A stretch of DNA of 47,486 nucleotides. Source: Chloroflexota bacterium (GTDB taxonomy: Bacteria; Chloroflexota; Anaerolineae; Anaerolineales; Villigracilaceae). The stretch is from contig QMIW01000024.1 in NCBI GenBank assembly GCA_024434165.1, forward strand, positions 1-47,486, read 5' to 3'. This document shows, piece after piece, positions 8,782 to 17,703 of the stretch. The position numbers and the translations under genes are program-made. The notes below the pieces were generated by a model that saw only the letters and a list, made by a program, of their open reading frames with translations, made no database searches and was not told the origin of the DNA. Position 1 is the first letter of the stretch; every line of letters starts with the position of its first letter.

Positions 8782-10044
8782 ATGCGGCTGCTGCTTTTGC
8801 TCCCATTCGCACCCCGGCTGGATGCCGCCCATGGCGGCGGGCGCGTTATTGCCCAGTTCCTGACAGGGGTCATGAAGCGGCACCGGGTTGCCCTGGTGTG
8901 TTTTCGTGAAGCCGGGGAACCCGGAACCGATCCATTCTTTCGTGAACGATGTGAACTGGTGGAGGAAATCGTCCGCCCGGCGAGCGAAAAATCCGGCGCG
9001 GCGCGGCTTCTGCGGTATCTTCGCTGGATGTCCGCCCTCGTTCGATTGCGTCCCCTTTGGGTTGCGGATTGGGACAGCCCGGCGTTTGCACGGAAAGTCC
9101 GCGAGGCTGCCCAGGGATTTCAGCCGGACGTTATTCAGGCTGAGTACCACATCATGGGGCAGTATCTTTCTGTGCTGGAGGATATTGAAGCGCGGCGGAT
9201 GCTGATCGAATACGAACCGGGGACGCGCGCGGCTGGATACATCCGAACCCTGCCCCCGTTCTTGAACGGACTGCTCAACAGGATTGATGGGATTTCATGG
9301 CGGCGGTACGAACGCTGGTTGTACCGCCGGGTGGGAGCCATCGTCGTTTTCACAGAAGCAGACCGGAGGTCCATTAAAGAAGCGGCGGGGCGGACGCCCA
9401 TCTACGTCATCCCGCCCGGCATGGCAATCCCGGAGCATCCGCTAAACCCGCTTGGCAGTTATCCCAGGAGCCTGCTGTTCGTTGGAAATTTCGTTCACGC
9501 CCCAAACGTGGATGCCGCCCGGCGGCTTGTTCAATCCATCTTTCCAGCCGTGCAAGGGCGGCTGCCCGAAGTTCAATTGTTCATTGTGGGCGCTCATCCT
9601 CCCGCTCGATTGAGGGAATTGGCTGGGGAGAACGTCGTCATCACCGGCTGGGTGCCGGATGTGACACCATATCTTGACCGGGCGGCTGTGTTTGCCGCCC
9701 CGATGTATCTTGGCGGCGGGATGCGAATCAAAGTGCTCGAAGCGCTTGCGGCGGGCAAGGCTGTGGTTACAACGCCGCTGGCGATAGAGGGACTGAACCT
9801 TGCGGACGGCGAAGTCGTTCTGGCTGGGAACGATGCAGAGTTTGCAGAGCGCATCGTCCGCCTGCTGAAAGACGATGAGGAACGCCTCTCGCTTGCCGGA
9901 CGCGCGCGCGCCTGGGCATGCGATCACCTCGGACAGGATCAAGCCAATGAAAAATATGAAACTCTTTACAAAGAATTGCTGGAGTCGCCGCTTCGCTCCA
10001 ACCTTCGGGATAAGGCGTCCGTGATTCAGTCCGGTTTGTTTTGA
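8782..10044 (+). CDS. Family 4 glycosyltransferase (GT-B fold)
   Basis: 420 residues. The N-terminal Rossmann-like half begins LLLLLPFAPRLDAAHGGGRV, with a glycine-rich acceptor-side loop. The C-terminal half carries LLFVGNFVHAPNVDA, then VVITGWVPDV and the donor-binding YLGGGMRIKVLEALAAGKAVVTT motif in which a Glu contacts the sugar nucleotide. Layout and length are normal for GT4. The start at 8782 has AGGAG 5 bases upstream. The gene end overlaps or abuts the next GT2 gene. As a retaining nucleotide-sugar transferase acting in the cytoplasm it probably adds one residue of the glycan. Confidence 0.88.
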   Translation: MRLLLLLPFAPRLDAAHGGGRVIAQFLTGVMKRHRVALVCFREAGEPGTDPFFRERCELVEEIVRPASEKSGAARLLRYLRWMSALVRLRPLWVADWDSPAFARKVREAAQGFQPDVIQAEYHIMGQYLSVLEDIEARRMLIEYEPGTRAAGYIRTLPPFLNGLLNRIDGISWRRYERWLYRRVGAIVVFTEADRRSIKEAAGRTPIYVIPPGMAIPEHPLNPLGSYPRSLLFVGNFVHAPNVDAARRLVQSIFPAVQGRLPEVQLFIVGAHPPARLRELAGENVVITGWVPDVTPYLDRAAVFAAPMYLGGGMRIKVLEALAAGKAVVTTPLAIEGLNLADGEVVLAGNDAEFAERIVRLLKDDEERLSLAGRARAWACDHLGQDQANEKYETLYKELLESPLRSNLRDKASVIQSGLF

Positions 10045-10052
10045 AGTTTCCC

Positions 10053-10934
10053 ATGGAAAAAGCCGCCGAGATTACCGCAGCAATTCCCACCCTTGACCGA
10101 CCGCAGGCGTTGTCGCGCTGCCTGGAAGGGATTTTTAGCGGCTCGCTGCAGCCCGCGGAAGTGCTGGTCGTTGACCAGGGACAAAGCCAGGCGGCACAGT
10201 CCGTCCTCGACCGTTTTCAATCCGAACGGACGCCCATCGTTCACATCCAACAATCCCGGCAGGGGGTTTCCGCCGCGCGCAATCTTGCCGCCGCCCGGGC
10301 AAACTGCCCAATCATCGCCTTTACGGACGATGATTGTGTGCCGGATGAGGACTGGCTCGCATGGATGGCGCGCACATTCGCAGCGTATCCTGCAATCGCC
10401 GGAGTGACCGGGAACATCCTGCCGCTCGGAAGCGAATCTCCGGGGACCTTCGCAGTCTCCGTTCGCATCCGGGACGAACGAATCGAGTTCCGCAGCCGGG
10501 CGCTCCCGTGGTACGGAGGAAGCGGCGGGAACTTTGCCATCCGGCGGGATTGGCTCGCCCGCGTGGGAGGCTTCGATGAACGACTCGGGCCGGGTTCTCC
10601 CGGCAAAGCCGCCGAGGATATGGACCTCTTTTACCGCCTTCTTCGCGCCGGGGCGGTCATCTGCTACGAACCCAAAGCGGTGATCTATCACGAACGTCAG
10701 GACGAAGCGCGCCTCCTTCAAAGTTTTTGGAACTACAGTTACGGAGTTGGCGCCATTTCCGCCAAGCATCTTCGCCGGGGCGACCTGTATGCCGGGTACA
10801 TTTTGGGCGTGTGGGCATTCTGGTTGTTCTGGCGGACTGGGCTCTTTCCCCGAAAGCGGCTTCATGCCGGAGAGGGACTGTTGAGCCTGAGAGGATGCTC
10901 CCGCGGTCTGGCGTACGGTTTCAAACTCGGATGA
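10053..10934 (+). CDS. Family 2 glycosyltransferase
   Basis: 293 residues from ATG 10053. Motifs in order: AAIPTLDRPQAL, VLVVDQGQSQ (Asp-Gln rather than Asp-Asp), AARNLAAAR, FTDDDCVPD with the metal-binding acidic cluster, GGSGGNFAIRRDWLARVGGFDERLGPG and AAEDMDLFYRLLRAG. The C terminus has one hydrophobic segment. An alternative TTG start at 10041 would overlap the previous stop codon (TTGA); neither start has a good ribosome binding site, and ATG is preferred. It is closely related to the next gene: both keep the VDQ variant and an FDERLGPG segment, so they look like a tandem duplication with divergence. Confidence 0.83.
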   Translation: MEKAAEITAAIPTLDRPQALSRCLEGIFSGSLQPAEVLVVDQGQSQAAQSVLDRFQSERTPIVHIQQSRQGVSAARNLAAARANCPIIAFTDDDCVPDEDWLAWMARTFAAYPAIAGVTGNILPLGSESPGTFAVSVRIRDERIEFRSRALPWYGGSGGNFAIRRDWLARVGGFDERLGPGSPGKAAEDMDLFYRLLRAGAVICYEPKAVIYHERQDEARLLQSFWNYSYGVGAISAKHLRRGDLYAGYILGVWAFWLFWRTGLFPRKRLHAGEGLLSLRGCSRGLAYGFKLG

Positions 10935-10999
10935 GCCTATATCATGAAACGTATGAACCAATGTTACGCAATGACACGTTTTAAATCGAGCGGTGCAAA

Positions 11000-11908
11000 A
11001 TGAACATGGAATCCGGTTTGCCTGCCGGCTCGCTGATCATTTGTTCGCGGAACCGTCCGCGCCTTCTTTTCGAGACCGTCGAATCGGTGCTGCGCGGCAG
11101 CCAACTCCCGAATGAGATGGTCATTGTAGATCAAAGCGCCGAGCCCAATCCCGATCTTCTGGAAATGAAAACGGAACACCCGTGTGAGGTCCGCTATCTT
11201 CACTCGAAGACCGCCGGTGTGAGCGCAGGCAGGAATTTGGGAATCGCCTCCTCCCGATACGATGTCCTCATTTTCATTGACGACGATATGTTCGTCGCCT
11301 CAGACTGGTACGGCAGCCTGATGCGGGCTGTCGTCCATGCGGGTCGGTCGGGCGTCGTCACCGGGCGGGTCCTTCCGGGGGAATCGGAGAGTTCCAACCA
11401 CACATCGCCTTCCATCAAGGCGGATCAGGAGCCAGCCGTTTATCAGGGGCGGATCGGCAGGGATGTCCTCTATTCGGGCAACATGGGCGCATACCGGTCT
11501 GTTTTCGATGCGGTGGGCGTTTTCGATGAACGACTCGGTCCGGGGGCGGCGTTTCCCTCCGCTGAAGATAACGACCTCGGCTTTCGCCTGCTCGAGCGGG
11601 GATACCGCATCTGCTATGCGCCGGAGGCGGTCGTGTTCCACCGTGCCTGGCGCTCCAAGGGCGAGATCCTTTCGCTCGAGTGGAGATACGGCATGGGGCA
11701 GGGGGCTTTTTATGCAAAGCACATGAACCGGCGGGATAGCCACATGTCCTCCAGGATGGCGCATGACATCGGCGGGAACCTGAAACATTTCTGGGGTCAT
11801 TTGCGGCGGAGGCGGCGCCTGAGACTCGATTATTTATTCCAGGCATTCGGCTTGCTCTACGGCGCAGTGCGTTGGAGAACCGCACAGATCGGCAGAGGTT
11901 CCCCGTGA
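11000..11908 (+). CDS. Family 2 glycosyltransferase, paralogue of the preceding gene
   Basis: 302 residues. LIICSRNRPRLLFETVESV, MVIVDQSAEPN, GVSAGRNLGIAS, LIFIDDDMFV, SGNMGAYRSVFDAVGVFDERLGPGA-type acceptor loop and SAEDNDLGFRLLERG follow the same order as in the gene before it. The 65-base gap to that gene holds no recognisable feature. The end overlaps the next gene by one base (TGATG). The strongly basic tail RRRRRLRL near residue 275 may help membrane association. Sugar specificity unknown. Confidence 0.83.
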   Translation: MNMESGLPAGSLIICSRNRPRLLFETVESVLRGSQLPNEMVIVDQSAEPNPDLLEMKTEHPCEVRYLHSKTAGVSAGRNLGIASSRYDVLIFIDDDMFVASDWYGSLMRAVVHAGRSGVVTGRVLPGESESSNHTSPSIKADQEPAVYQGRIGRDVLYSGNMGAYRSVFDAVGVFDERLGPGAAFPSAEDNDLGFRLLERGYRICYAPEAVVFHRAWRSKGEILSLEWRYGMGQGAFYAKHMNRRDSHMSSRMAHDIGGNLKHFWGHLRRRRRLRLDYLFQAFGLLYGAVRWRTAQIGRGSP

Positions 11909-12837
11909 TGGAAGCCAGCGTCATCGTCCCAACCTGCAATCGCGCCGGGAAACTCCGCCGTTGTTTGCAGGCGCTCGCCGGTCAAACACACCCGGCTGCG
12001 GATTTCGAAGTCCTTGTTGTGGTGGATGGTTCCACCGACAACACCCTCGAAATGCTCGCCGCGCTGCAAACGCCGTTCCACCTGCGGGTCATCCCCCAGT
12101 CGAACGCCGGTCAGTGCGCAGCGTTGAACCGCGGCGCGGCGGAGGCGCACGGGCGGATCTGCATCTTTCTCGACGACGACATCATCGCGGCTCCCCGCTT
12201 CCTGGCGGAACATCTTCGCCCGCATCGCAGCCGGGACCGGGTTGTTGGCGTCGGGCAAATCAAGCTGACCCTGCCCCCCGAAGCGGATTGGTTTACGCTC
12301 GGCTTCGCGCAGTATTGGGAGATGCACTACGCGGAACTAAATCAAGGCAGACGTCCGCCGGACTGGGACGACTGCTATGGCGGCAATATGTCGGTCTCCC
12401 GCGAGGCGTTCCTGGCGGTGGGCGGGAACGCCACAGACCTGAAACGCGCCTATGATGTCGAACTCGCCTATCGCCTCAGGCAATATGGATGCTCGTTTGA
12501 ATACCTGCCGGATGCGCTGGGAGAACAACTTGAAAGCAAGGGCTTTCGGGAACTTTCCGCCGATGCCGAACTTTCCGGCGAGGCATGTGTCGAGCTGGCG
12601 CGCCGCCACCCGCCAACTCAGCCGAAACTGTTCGGTCATCTTTTGGAAAACCGGCTCTCCTGGAAATTGCTCTGGCGGCTGTTGCAGGCTGCCAACCCCT
12701 CCGCCCGGCGCATGGAAGAACTCCAGCGGTTTACCGGGAAACGGGCGGGATCGTTCAAGTGGTTTCCGCTTTTTTACAACTATTACTTTTGGAGGGGCGT
12801 CCGGCGTGCCGGGCTGGATGCGCCCCGCATGGTTTAA
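11908..12837 (+). CDS. Family 2 glycosyltransferase
   Basis: 309 residues. ASVIVPTCNRAGKLRRCLQAL, VLVVVDGSTDNT, NAGQCAALNRGAA, CIFLDDDIIAAP and CYGGNMSVSREAFLAVGGN with YDVELAYRLRQYG identify a GT2 enzyme of the GT-A fold. No membrane segment is evident, so it is probably a peripheral cytoplasmic enzyme. ATG 11908 overlaps the preceding TGA by one base and was preferred over the GTG three bases upstream. The next gene starts 13 bases after the stop. Confidence 0.84.
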   Translation: MEASVIVPTCNRAGKLRRCLQALAGQTHPAADFEVLVVVDGSTDNTLEMLAALQTPFHLRVIPQSNAGQCAALNRGAAEAHGRICIFLDDDIIAAPRFLAEHLRPHRSRDRVVGVGQIKLTLPPEADWFTLGFAQYWEMHYAELNQGRRPPDWDDCYGGNMSVSREAFLAVGGNATDLKRAYDVELAYRLRQYGCSFEYLPDALGEQLESKGFRELSADAELSGEACVELARRHPPTQPKLFGHLLENRLSWKLLWRLLQAANPSARRMEELQRFTGKRAGSFKWFPLFYNYYFWRGVRRAGLDAPRMV

Positions 12838-12850
12838 TGGAGAAACCATC

Positions 12851-13720
12851 TTGAGAGAGAATTCCCTGCCGCAAACCGGAACATCTGTGAACGAAGAACC
12901 GCAGCCTGCGGTGGTCATCGAACCGCTGAAAGGCTGGTTCTCCTTCGATTTCCGTGAACTGTGGGAATACCGCGAACTGCTCTACTTCTTCATCTGGCGG
13001 GACATCAAGGTCCGCTACAAACAAACGATTTTGGGGGGCGTGTGGGTGATTCTGCAGCCGGTCGTGCCGATGGTGATCTTCAGCATATTTTTCGGCATGC
13101 TGGCGGGCATCCCCTCGGAGGATATCCCCTACCCAATCTTCACCTACACCGCGCTCCTGCCGTGGCATTTGTTTGCGTCCGCTTTTTTCGCTTCGAGTCG
13201 GAGCCTGGTGATGAACCAGAGCCTCATCACCCGGGTGTACTTCCCGCGCCTGTTTGTTCCCCTCTCGGTCATCCTTGGCGGGCTGATTGACTTTGCGATT
13301 GCATTTAGCGTCCTGCTCGGCATGATGTACTACTACAGGATTCAACTCACCTGGGCGGCTCTTACCCTGCCGTTGTACCTGCTGCTCACGCTTCTCACCG
13401 CCCTGGCGTTGGGGTTGTGGACGTCCGCGCTCAACGTCCTGTACCGGGATGTGCACCACGTCATCACGTTTTTGACCCAGTTCCTGATGTTCGCCACGCC
13501 GATCTTTTACCCTGCCAGCCTGGTTCCCGAGCGCTGGCGCGTCCTGTATGGATTGAACCCAATGGTGGGCGTGGTGGAGGGCTTCCGCTGGGCGCTGCTG
13601 GGCAAGGCTCAGACGGTGGAACTTTCCGCCATTCTTTCCGCGCCGGTGGTTGTGTTGTTGTTCGCCGGCGGACTGCTGTTTTTCAACCGCACCGAAAAAA
13701 CCTTCGCAGATGTGATATGA
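12851..13720 (+). CDS. ABC-2 type polysaccharide/O-antigen export permease (Wzm/TagG-like)
   Basis: 289 residues with an amphipathic N-terminal part (FRELWEYRELLYFFIWRDIKVRYKQT) and six membrane segments, among them the family hallmark LITRVYFPRLFVPLSVILGG and, later, FATPIFYPASLVPERWR with LNPMVGVVEGFRW. These are features of the TagG/RfbA/Wzm exporters that move a finished lipid-linked glycan across the membrane. I place the start at TTG 12851 because GGAG lies 9 bases upstream; a GTG at 12887 is the alternative, and no in-frame ATG occurs before the first membrane segment. It overlaps the ATPase gene by ATGA, as expected for subunits of one transporter. Confidence 0.88.
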   Translation: MRENSLPQTGTSVNEEPQPAVVIEPLKGWFSFDFRELWEYRELLYFFIWRDIKVRYKQTILGGVWVILQPVVPMVIFSIFFGMLAGIPSEDIPYPIFTYTALLPWHLFASAFFASSRSLVMNQSLITRVYFPRLFVPLSVILGGLIDFAIAFSVLLGMMYYYRIQLTWAALTLPLYLLLTLLTALALGLWTSALNVLYRDVHHVITFLTQFLMFATPIFYPASLVPERWRVLYGLNPMVGVVEGFRWALLGKAQTVELSAILSAPVVVLLFAGGLLFFNRTEKTFADVI

Positions 13721-14997
13721 GCGATTCCGTCATCCGTGTCGAACGTCTGGGCAAGAGTTACCGCATCGGTCAACTTCAGTCCCATCGAACCTTGCAGGAA
13801 TCCCTGGCAGACGCCGCAAAACTTCCGGTGCGCGCCCTCCGCTCACTCGTCAGGAAAGAGGCGGGGAGATTGTCGAAGAACCCCACGATCTGGGCATTGA
13901 AAGATGTCTCGTTCGAGGTTCGCAAAGGCGAAGTGGTCGGCATCATCGGCAGGAACGGCGCCGGGAAGAGCACCCTGCTCAAGATTCTCTCGAAGATCAC
14001 CCTGCCGACCGAAGGACGCATCGAGCGGCGCGGACGGGTGGGCAGCCTGCTGGAAGTTGGAACGGGCTTTCACCCCGAATTGACCGGGAGGGAGAACATC
14101 TACCTGAACGGCGCGATCCTGGGCATGAGGAAAACCGAGATTGCCCGGAAGTTCGATGAGATCGCTGCGTTTGCCGAGATCAACCGCTTCCTCGATACGC
14201 CGGTGAAGCATTATTCCAGCGGCATGTACGTCCGCCTGGCGTTTGCAGTGGCGGCGCACCTGGAGCCGGAAATTCTGATCGTGGATGAGGTGTTGGCGGT
14301 GGGGGATACCGCTTTTCAAAGGAAATGCCTGGCAAAGATGAACGAGGTCGCCAAAGGAGGCAGGACTGTGTTGTTTGTCAGTCATAATGTCGGTGTCATT
14401 CAAACGCTTTGCAGCCGCGCCATCCTGCTGCAAAACGGGACGGTGCTTGCGGATGGCGATGCGGCTGAAACGGTGGGGGCTTACCTTCGCAGGCTGGAAG
14501 GGTTCGCGTCGCAGGACCTTTCCAGCCGTCCAGATCGAAGCGGAAAGGGATTGATTCGCCTCATGCGGGTGGACATCTCCATTGACGGGAACAATCCCTC
14601 CTCGATTCTCGCAGCGGGGCGCCCGGCGCGTTTTGTCTTCTCGGTGGATCGAGCCCGCCCGGGCATGTCCTGCTCGTTTACGATCTACGACCAGTTCGGT
14701 CAGCCGGTGACCTTTTTCGACTCGGCGGTGCATGGCAGGGGGGATGAAAGCGGGGCGCCAGATACATCTGCGTTTGTGTGCGAGGTGGATGAATTGACCC
14801 TGATGCCGGGACGCTACCGCATCAATGCCGCGGTCATGTGGGACGGCGAGTATCAGGATCACCTTGAAGCGGCGGCGTATTTCAATGTGGAGCCGGGAGA
14901 GTTGGGGGGGCGCCCGGCGCCTCAGGAGAGCGGGTACGGCAATCTTCTGATTCATCATCGTTGGGTTACGCCCGGCTCGAAGGAGGCTCTGCAATGA
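13717..14997 (+). CDS. ABC transporter ATP-binding protein with C-terminal glycan-recognition domain (Wzt-like)
   Basis: 426 residues. ATPase domain: Walker A GRNGAGKS at 78-85, the signature YSSGM at 166-170, Walker B ILIVDE at 186-191 and the switch His223 in LFVSHN. Residues about 260-410 form a separate beta-rich region (FVFSVDRARPGMSCSFTIYD, later LMPGRYRINAAVMWDG) that matches the Wzt C-terminal domain. In characterised Wzt proteins this domain binds the modified non-reducing end of the glycan and couples chain termination to export. The neighbouring methyltransferase and sulfotransferase functions could supply such a cap; that link is inferred. The gene starts in the stop of the permease and ends in the start of the fusion protein. 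Confidence 0.9.
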   Translation: MSDSVIRVERLGKSYRIGQLQSHRTLQESLADAAKLPVRALRSLVRKEAGRLSKNPTIWALKDVSFEVRKGEVVGIIGRNGAGKSTLLKILSKITLPTEGRIERRGRVGSLLEVGTGFHPELTGRENIYLNGAILGMRKTEIARKFDEIAAFAEINRFLDTPVKHYSSGMYVRLAFAVAAHLEPEILIVDEVLAVGDTAFQRKCLAKMNEVAKGGRTVLFVSHNVGVIQTLCSRAILLQNGTVLADGDAAETVGAYLRRLEGFASQDLSSRPDRSGKGLIRLMRVDISIDGNNPSSILAAGRPARFVFSVDRARPGMSCSFTIYDQFGQPVTFFDSAVHGRGDESGAPDTSAFVCEVDELTLMPGRYRINAAVMWDGEYQDHLEAAAYFNVEPGELGGRPAPQESGYGNLLIHHRWVTPGSKEALQ

Positions 14998-17579
14998 GGG
15001 CGCTGGTGGCGGGGTGGTTCAGTTTCGAAGACGGTCACGCCACGGCGGGCGACCTCCTGACCCGCGATGTGGTCTGCGAGTGGCTGGAGGAAGCCGGAAT
15101 CCCTTACGATATTGCCGCCGCGCCTCCGTTCACCGGCGGGCTGGATTGGCGCACCGCAGACCCGCAGGCATTTACCCACGTCGTCTTTGTCTGCGGTCCG
15201 TTCGGGCGGGATGAACATGAACAGGAGTTTCTCAACCGTTTCGACCAATGCCGTTTGATCGGGATGAACCTCTCGATGAAACTTCCGTTGGATGACTGGA
15301 ATCCATTCGACCTTTTGATCGAACGGGACAGTTCGCATCGCGCCCACCCCGATATTTCCTTCCTCTCCCGAAAGCCTCACGTACCCGTGATTGGACTCTG
15401 TTTGGTGGAACATTACGAGGGCGCGCCCGTCGAGGAGGCGAATGCCGCCATTCATCGGCTGTTGGAATCGAACGAGGCTGCGGTGATCCCGATTGATACG
15501 CGCCTCGACACGAATCAAACCGGTCTGCGCACCCCTGCCGAGGTCGAGTCTTTGCTCGCCCGGATGGATGCCGTTGTCACCACGCGCCTGCATGGGACGG
15601 CGCTTTCGCTCAAAAATGGCGTTCCCGTCCTCGCTATTGACCCGGAAGTGGGCGGGTGGAAGATTCGGCGGCTGGCGGAACTGGTCGGCTGGAAGGTCAT
15701 CTTCAACGTGGATGACCTGGATGAGAAAGCATTGCAAAAGGCGCTGGATTTCTGCCTGACGGATGAGGCTCGGGCGTTGGCGCGGGCATGTGGGGACCGG
15801 GCAAGCCAAATGGTCCGGGAAGTGAAGCGCGAATTCATCGCCGAAGTGACTTCCGGGGCGAGTCTCGAAGAAGCGTTCCAAAACAGGCTGGCGCGGGTGC
15901 GTTTGGGGCAGAAAAGCAGGGAAGAGATTGCGGCGCTTCCACTGGTATCCGTTGTGATTCCTTGCTATAACCAGGCGCGCTTTCTGGGGGAAGCCATCGA
16001 GAGCGTCCTGTCGCAAGCGTATCCGCGCATCGAAGTGATCGTGGTGGATGACGGTTCGACCGACCACACCGCCGAAACGGCGGCGCGTTACCCGGCGGTG
16101 CGATACATCCATCAGGAAAATCAGGGACTCGGCGCGGCGCGGAATGCCGGTTTGCGCGAAAGTCATGGGGAAATCCTCGTGTTCCTCGACTCGGATGACC
16201 GCCTGCTCCCCGAAGCGGTCGAACGGGGAGTGCATTACCTTTCCAATGCGCCGGGGAGCGCCTTTGTTTCGGGACGCTATCGCTACATCAAAGAAGACGG
16301 CACGGTTTTGCGCGAGTACAGCCAGAACCCCGCCGAGACCGACCCATACGCATCCTTCCTGCGCGGCAACTATATCGGAATGCACGCGACGGTCGCCTAC
16401 CGGCGGGAGGCGCTTGAAGCGGTTGGGGGATTTAATCCCTCCCTGCCCGCCTGTGAAGATTACGACCTCTATCTTCGCATCGCCCGCAGATATCCTGTCA
16501 CGGTTCATCATGACCTGATCGCCGATTACCGGCTGCATGACCTGAATATGTCCCGCGACCCCGGCTTGATGTTGAAAACCGTGCTGGCGGTGATGAAATC
16601 CAATTGGGATGATGTTCGCGCAAACGAAACATATCGGGAGGCTTATCGGGCGGGGGTTACATCCTGGCGGGAGTATTACAGCGGAAAATTCTTCGATCAA
16701 TTGACCCGACAATGGTCTGCGGGGCAGATGCGGCAAGCCCTGAGTACGATGGGACAGTGGCTTCGCCTTGCGCCGTATCAGTTCGCCGGGTATACCTTTT
16801 GGAGCATGGTTGGATCCGCCGCGCGTGTCATCAAACGGATTCTGTCCCCGGCAGCCAATCGAGGGCTGGCAAAGCGTTTGGGAACTTCACCGATCCCGGC
16901 GAAGGGCGGGGTCAAGTTTGGCGATCTCCGGCGGCTCACACCGGTCAGCCGGGAATTCGGCTTTGAGCGCGGCACGCCGATTGACCGGTATTACATCGAA
17001 GCCTTCCTTGCCCGTCATGCCAACGACATTCAGGGACATGTGCTGGAGGTGGGGGACGATACCTATATGCGCAGGTTCGGCGGCGGGCGGGTGACAAAGA
17101 AGGACATCCTGCATGTGGCGGAGGGCAGCCCGGCGGCGACCATCGTCGCAGACCTGGCGCGGGCAAATCACATCCCCTCGAATCGCTTCGATTGCATCAT
17201 CCTCACGCAGACCCTTCACCTGATCTTCAACGTTCAGGCGGCGGTCGAGACCCTCTGCCGTATCCTGAAGCCCGGCGGCGTCCTGCTGGCGACCTTCCCC
17301 GGCATCAGCCAGATCAGCGTGGATGAATGGGCGGATTCGTGGTACTGGTCGTTCACCATCCATTCGGCGCATCGCTTGTTCCAAAACACGTTCCCGGCTG
17401 AAAACCTGGAGATTCAATCGTATGGAAATGTGCTTGCCGCCACCGCGTTCCTGCAGGGGCTGGCAGCCGAAGAACTCGACCGGGCGGAACTCGACTATTG
17501 CGACTCTCACTACCAAACATTGATCGCAGTGCGGGCGGTCAAACCGGAAAGGATGCAAAAATGGTTCTACCGTTTTTAA
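14994..17579 (+). CDS. Three-domain fusion: polysaccharide pyruvyltransferase-like, family 2 glycosyltransferase, SAM methyltransferase-like
   Basis: 861 residues. Residues 1-290 resemble the polysaccharide pyruvyltransferase (CsaB/WcaK) family: a short strand ALVAGWFSFEDGHATAGDLL, then RMDAVVTTRLHGTALSLKNG and VPVLAIDPEVGG. Residues about 315-560 are a GT2 domain: VSVVIPCYNQARFLGEAIES, VVDDGSTDHT near 349, FLDSDDRL near 397 and CEDYDLYLRIA. Residues about 665-850 have a class I methyltransferase layout, with IQGHVLEVGDDTYMRRFGGG near 681 and LCRILKPGGVLLATFPG near 757, although the SAM-binding glycine loop is atypical. The gene begins by ATGA overlap with the Wzt-like ATPase. Such a chain could both extend and cap the glycan recognised by the exporter. 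Its TAA stop is directly followed by a periodic repeat array. Confidence 0.82.
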   Translation: MRALVAGWFSFEDGHATAGDLLTRDVVCEWLEEAGIPYDIAAAPPFTGGLDWRTADPQAFTHVVFVCGPFGRDEHEQEFLNRFDQCRLIGMNLSMKLPLDDWNPFDLLIERDSSHRAHPDISFLSRKPHVPVIGLCLVEHYEGAPVEEANAAIHRLLESNEAAVIPIDTRLDTNQTGLRTPAEVESLLARMDAVVTTRLHGTALSLKNGVPVLAIDPEVGGWKIRRLAELVGWKVIFNVDDLDEKALQKALDFCLTDEARALARACGDRASQMVREVKREFIAEVTSGASLEEAFQNRLARVRLGQKSREEIAALPLVSVVIPCYNQARFLGEAIESVLSQAYPRIEVIVVDDGSTDHTAETAARYPAVRYIHQENQGLGAARNAGLRESHGEILVFLDSDDRLLPEAVERGVHYLSNAPGSAFVSGRYRYIKEDGTVLREYSQNPAETDPYASFLRGNYIGMHATVAYRREALEAVGGFNPSLPACEDYDLYLRIARRYPVTVHHDLIADYRLHDLNMSRDPGLMLKTVLAVMKSNWDDVRANETYREAYRAGVTSWREYYSGKFFDQLTRQWSAGQMRQALSTMGQWLRLAPYQFAGYTFWSMVGSAARVIKRILSPAANRGLAKRLGTSPIPAKGGVKFGDLRRLTPVSREFGFERGTPIDRYYIEAFLARHANDIQGHVLEVGDDTYMRRFGGGRVTKKDILHVAEGSPAATIVADLARANHIPSNRFDCIILTQTLHLIFNVQAAVETLCRILKPGGVLLATFPGISQISVDEWADSWYWSFTIHSAHRLFQNTFPAENLEIQSYGNVLAATAFLQGLAAEELDRAELDYCDSHYQTLIAVRAVKPERMQKWFYRF

Positions 17580-17673
17580 ACACAAAGTGCACGAAGGTCA
17601 CGAGGAAAAAACACCCGCCAACTCAGCCCCGTTTTTTCCCTTTGTGTACCTTGCGTCCTTTGTGTTCAGGCTC
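17580..17673. repeat. Degenerate nine-base periodic array, inverted arms, inside the polysaccharide cluster
   Basis: Starting at the base after the TAA of the fusion gene, units of nine bases follow (ACACAAAGT, GCACGAAGG, TCACGAGGA). After a spacer, complementary units follow (CCCTTTGTG, TACCTTGCG, TCCTTTGTG). The array fills most of the 124-base gap, the longest gap within the cluster apart from the start. It matches the array at 1323-1385 in period and consensus. It could act as a transcript-processing hairpin or simply be tolerated here. Confidence 0.65.
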
Positions 17674-17703
17674 TTTCCTGCCAATTACAGGAGAGCCGCA
17701 AAA

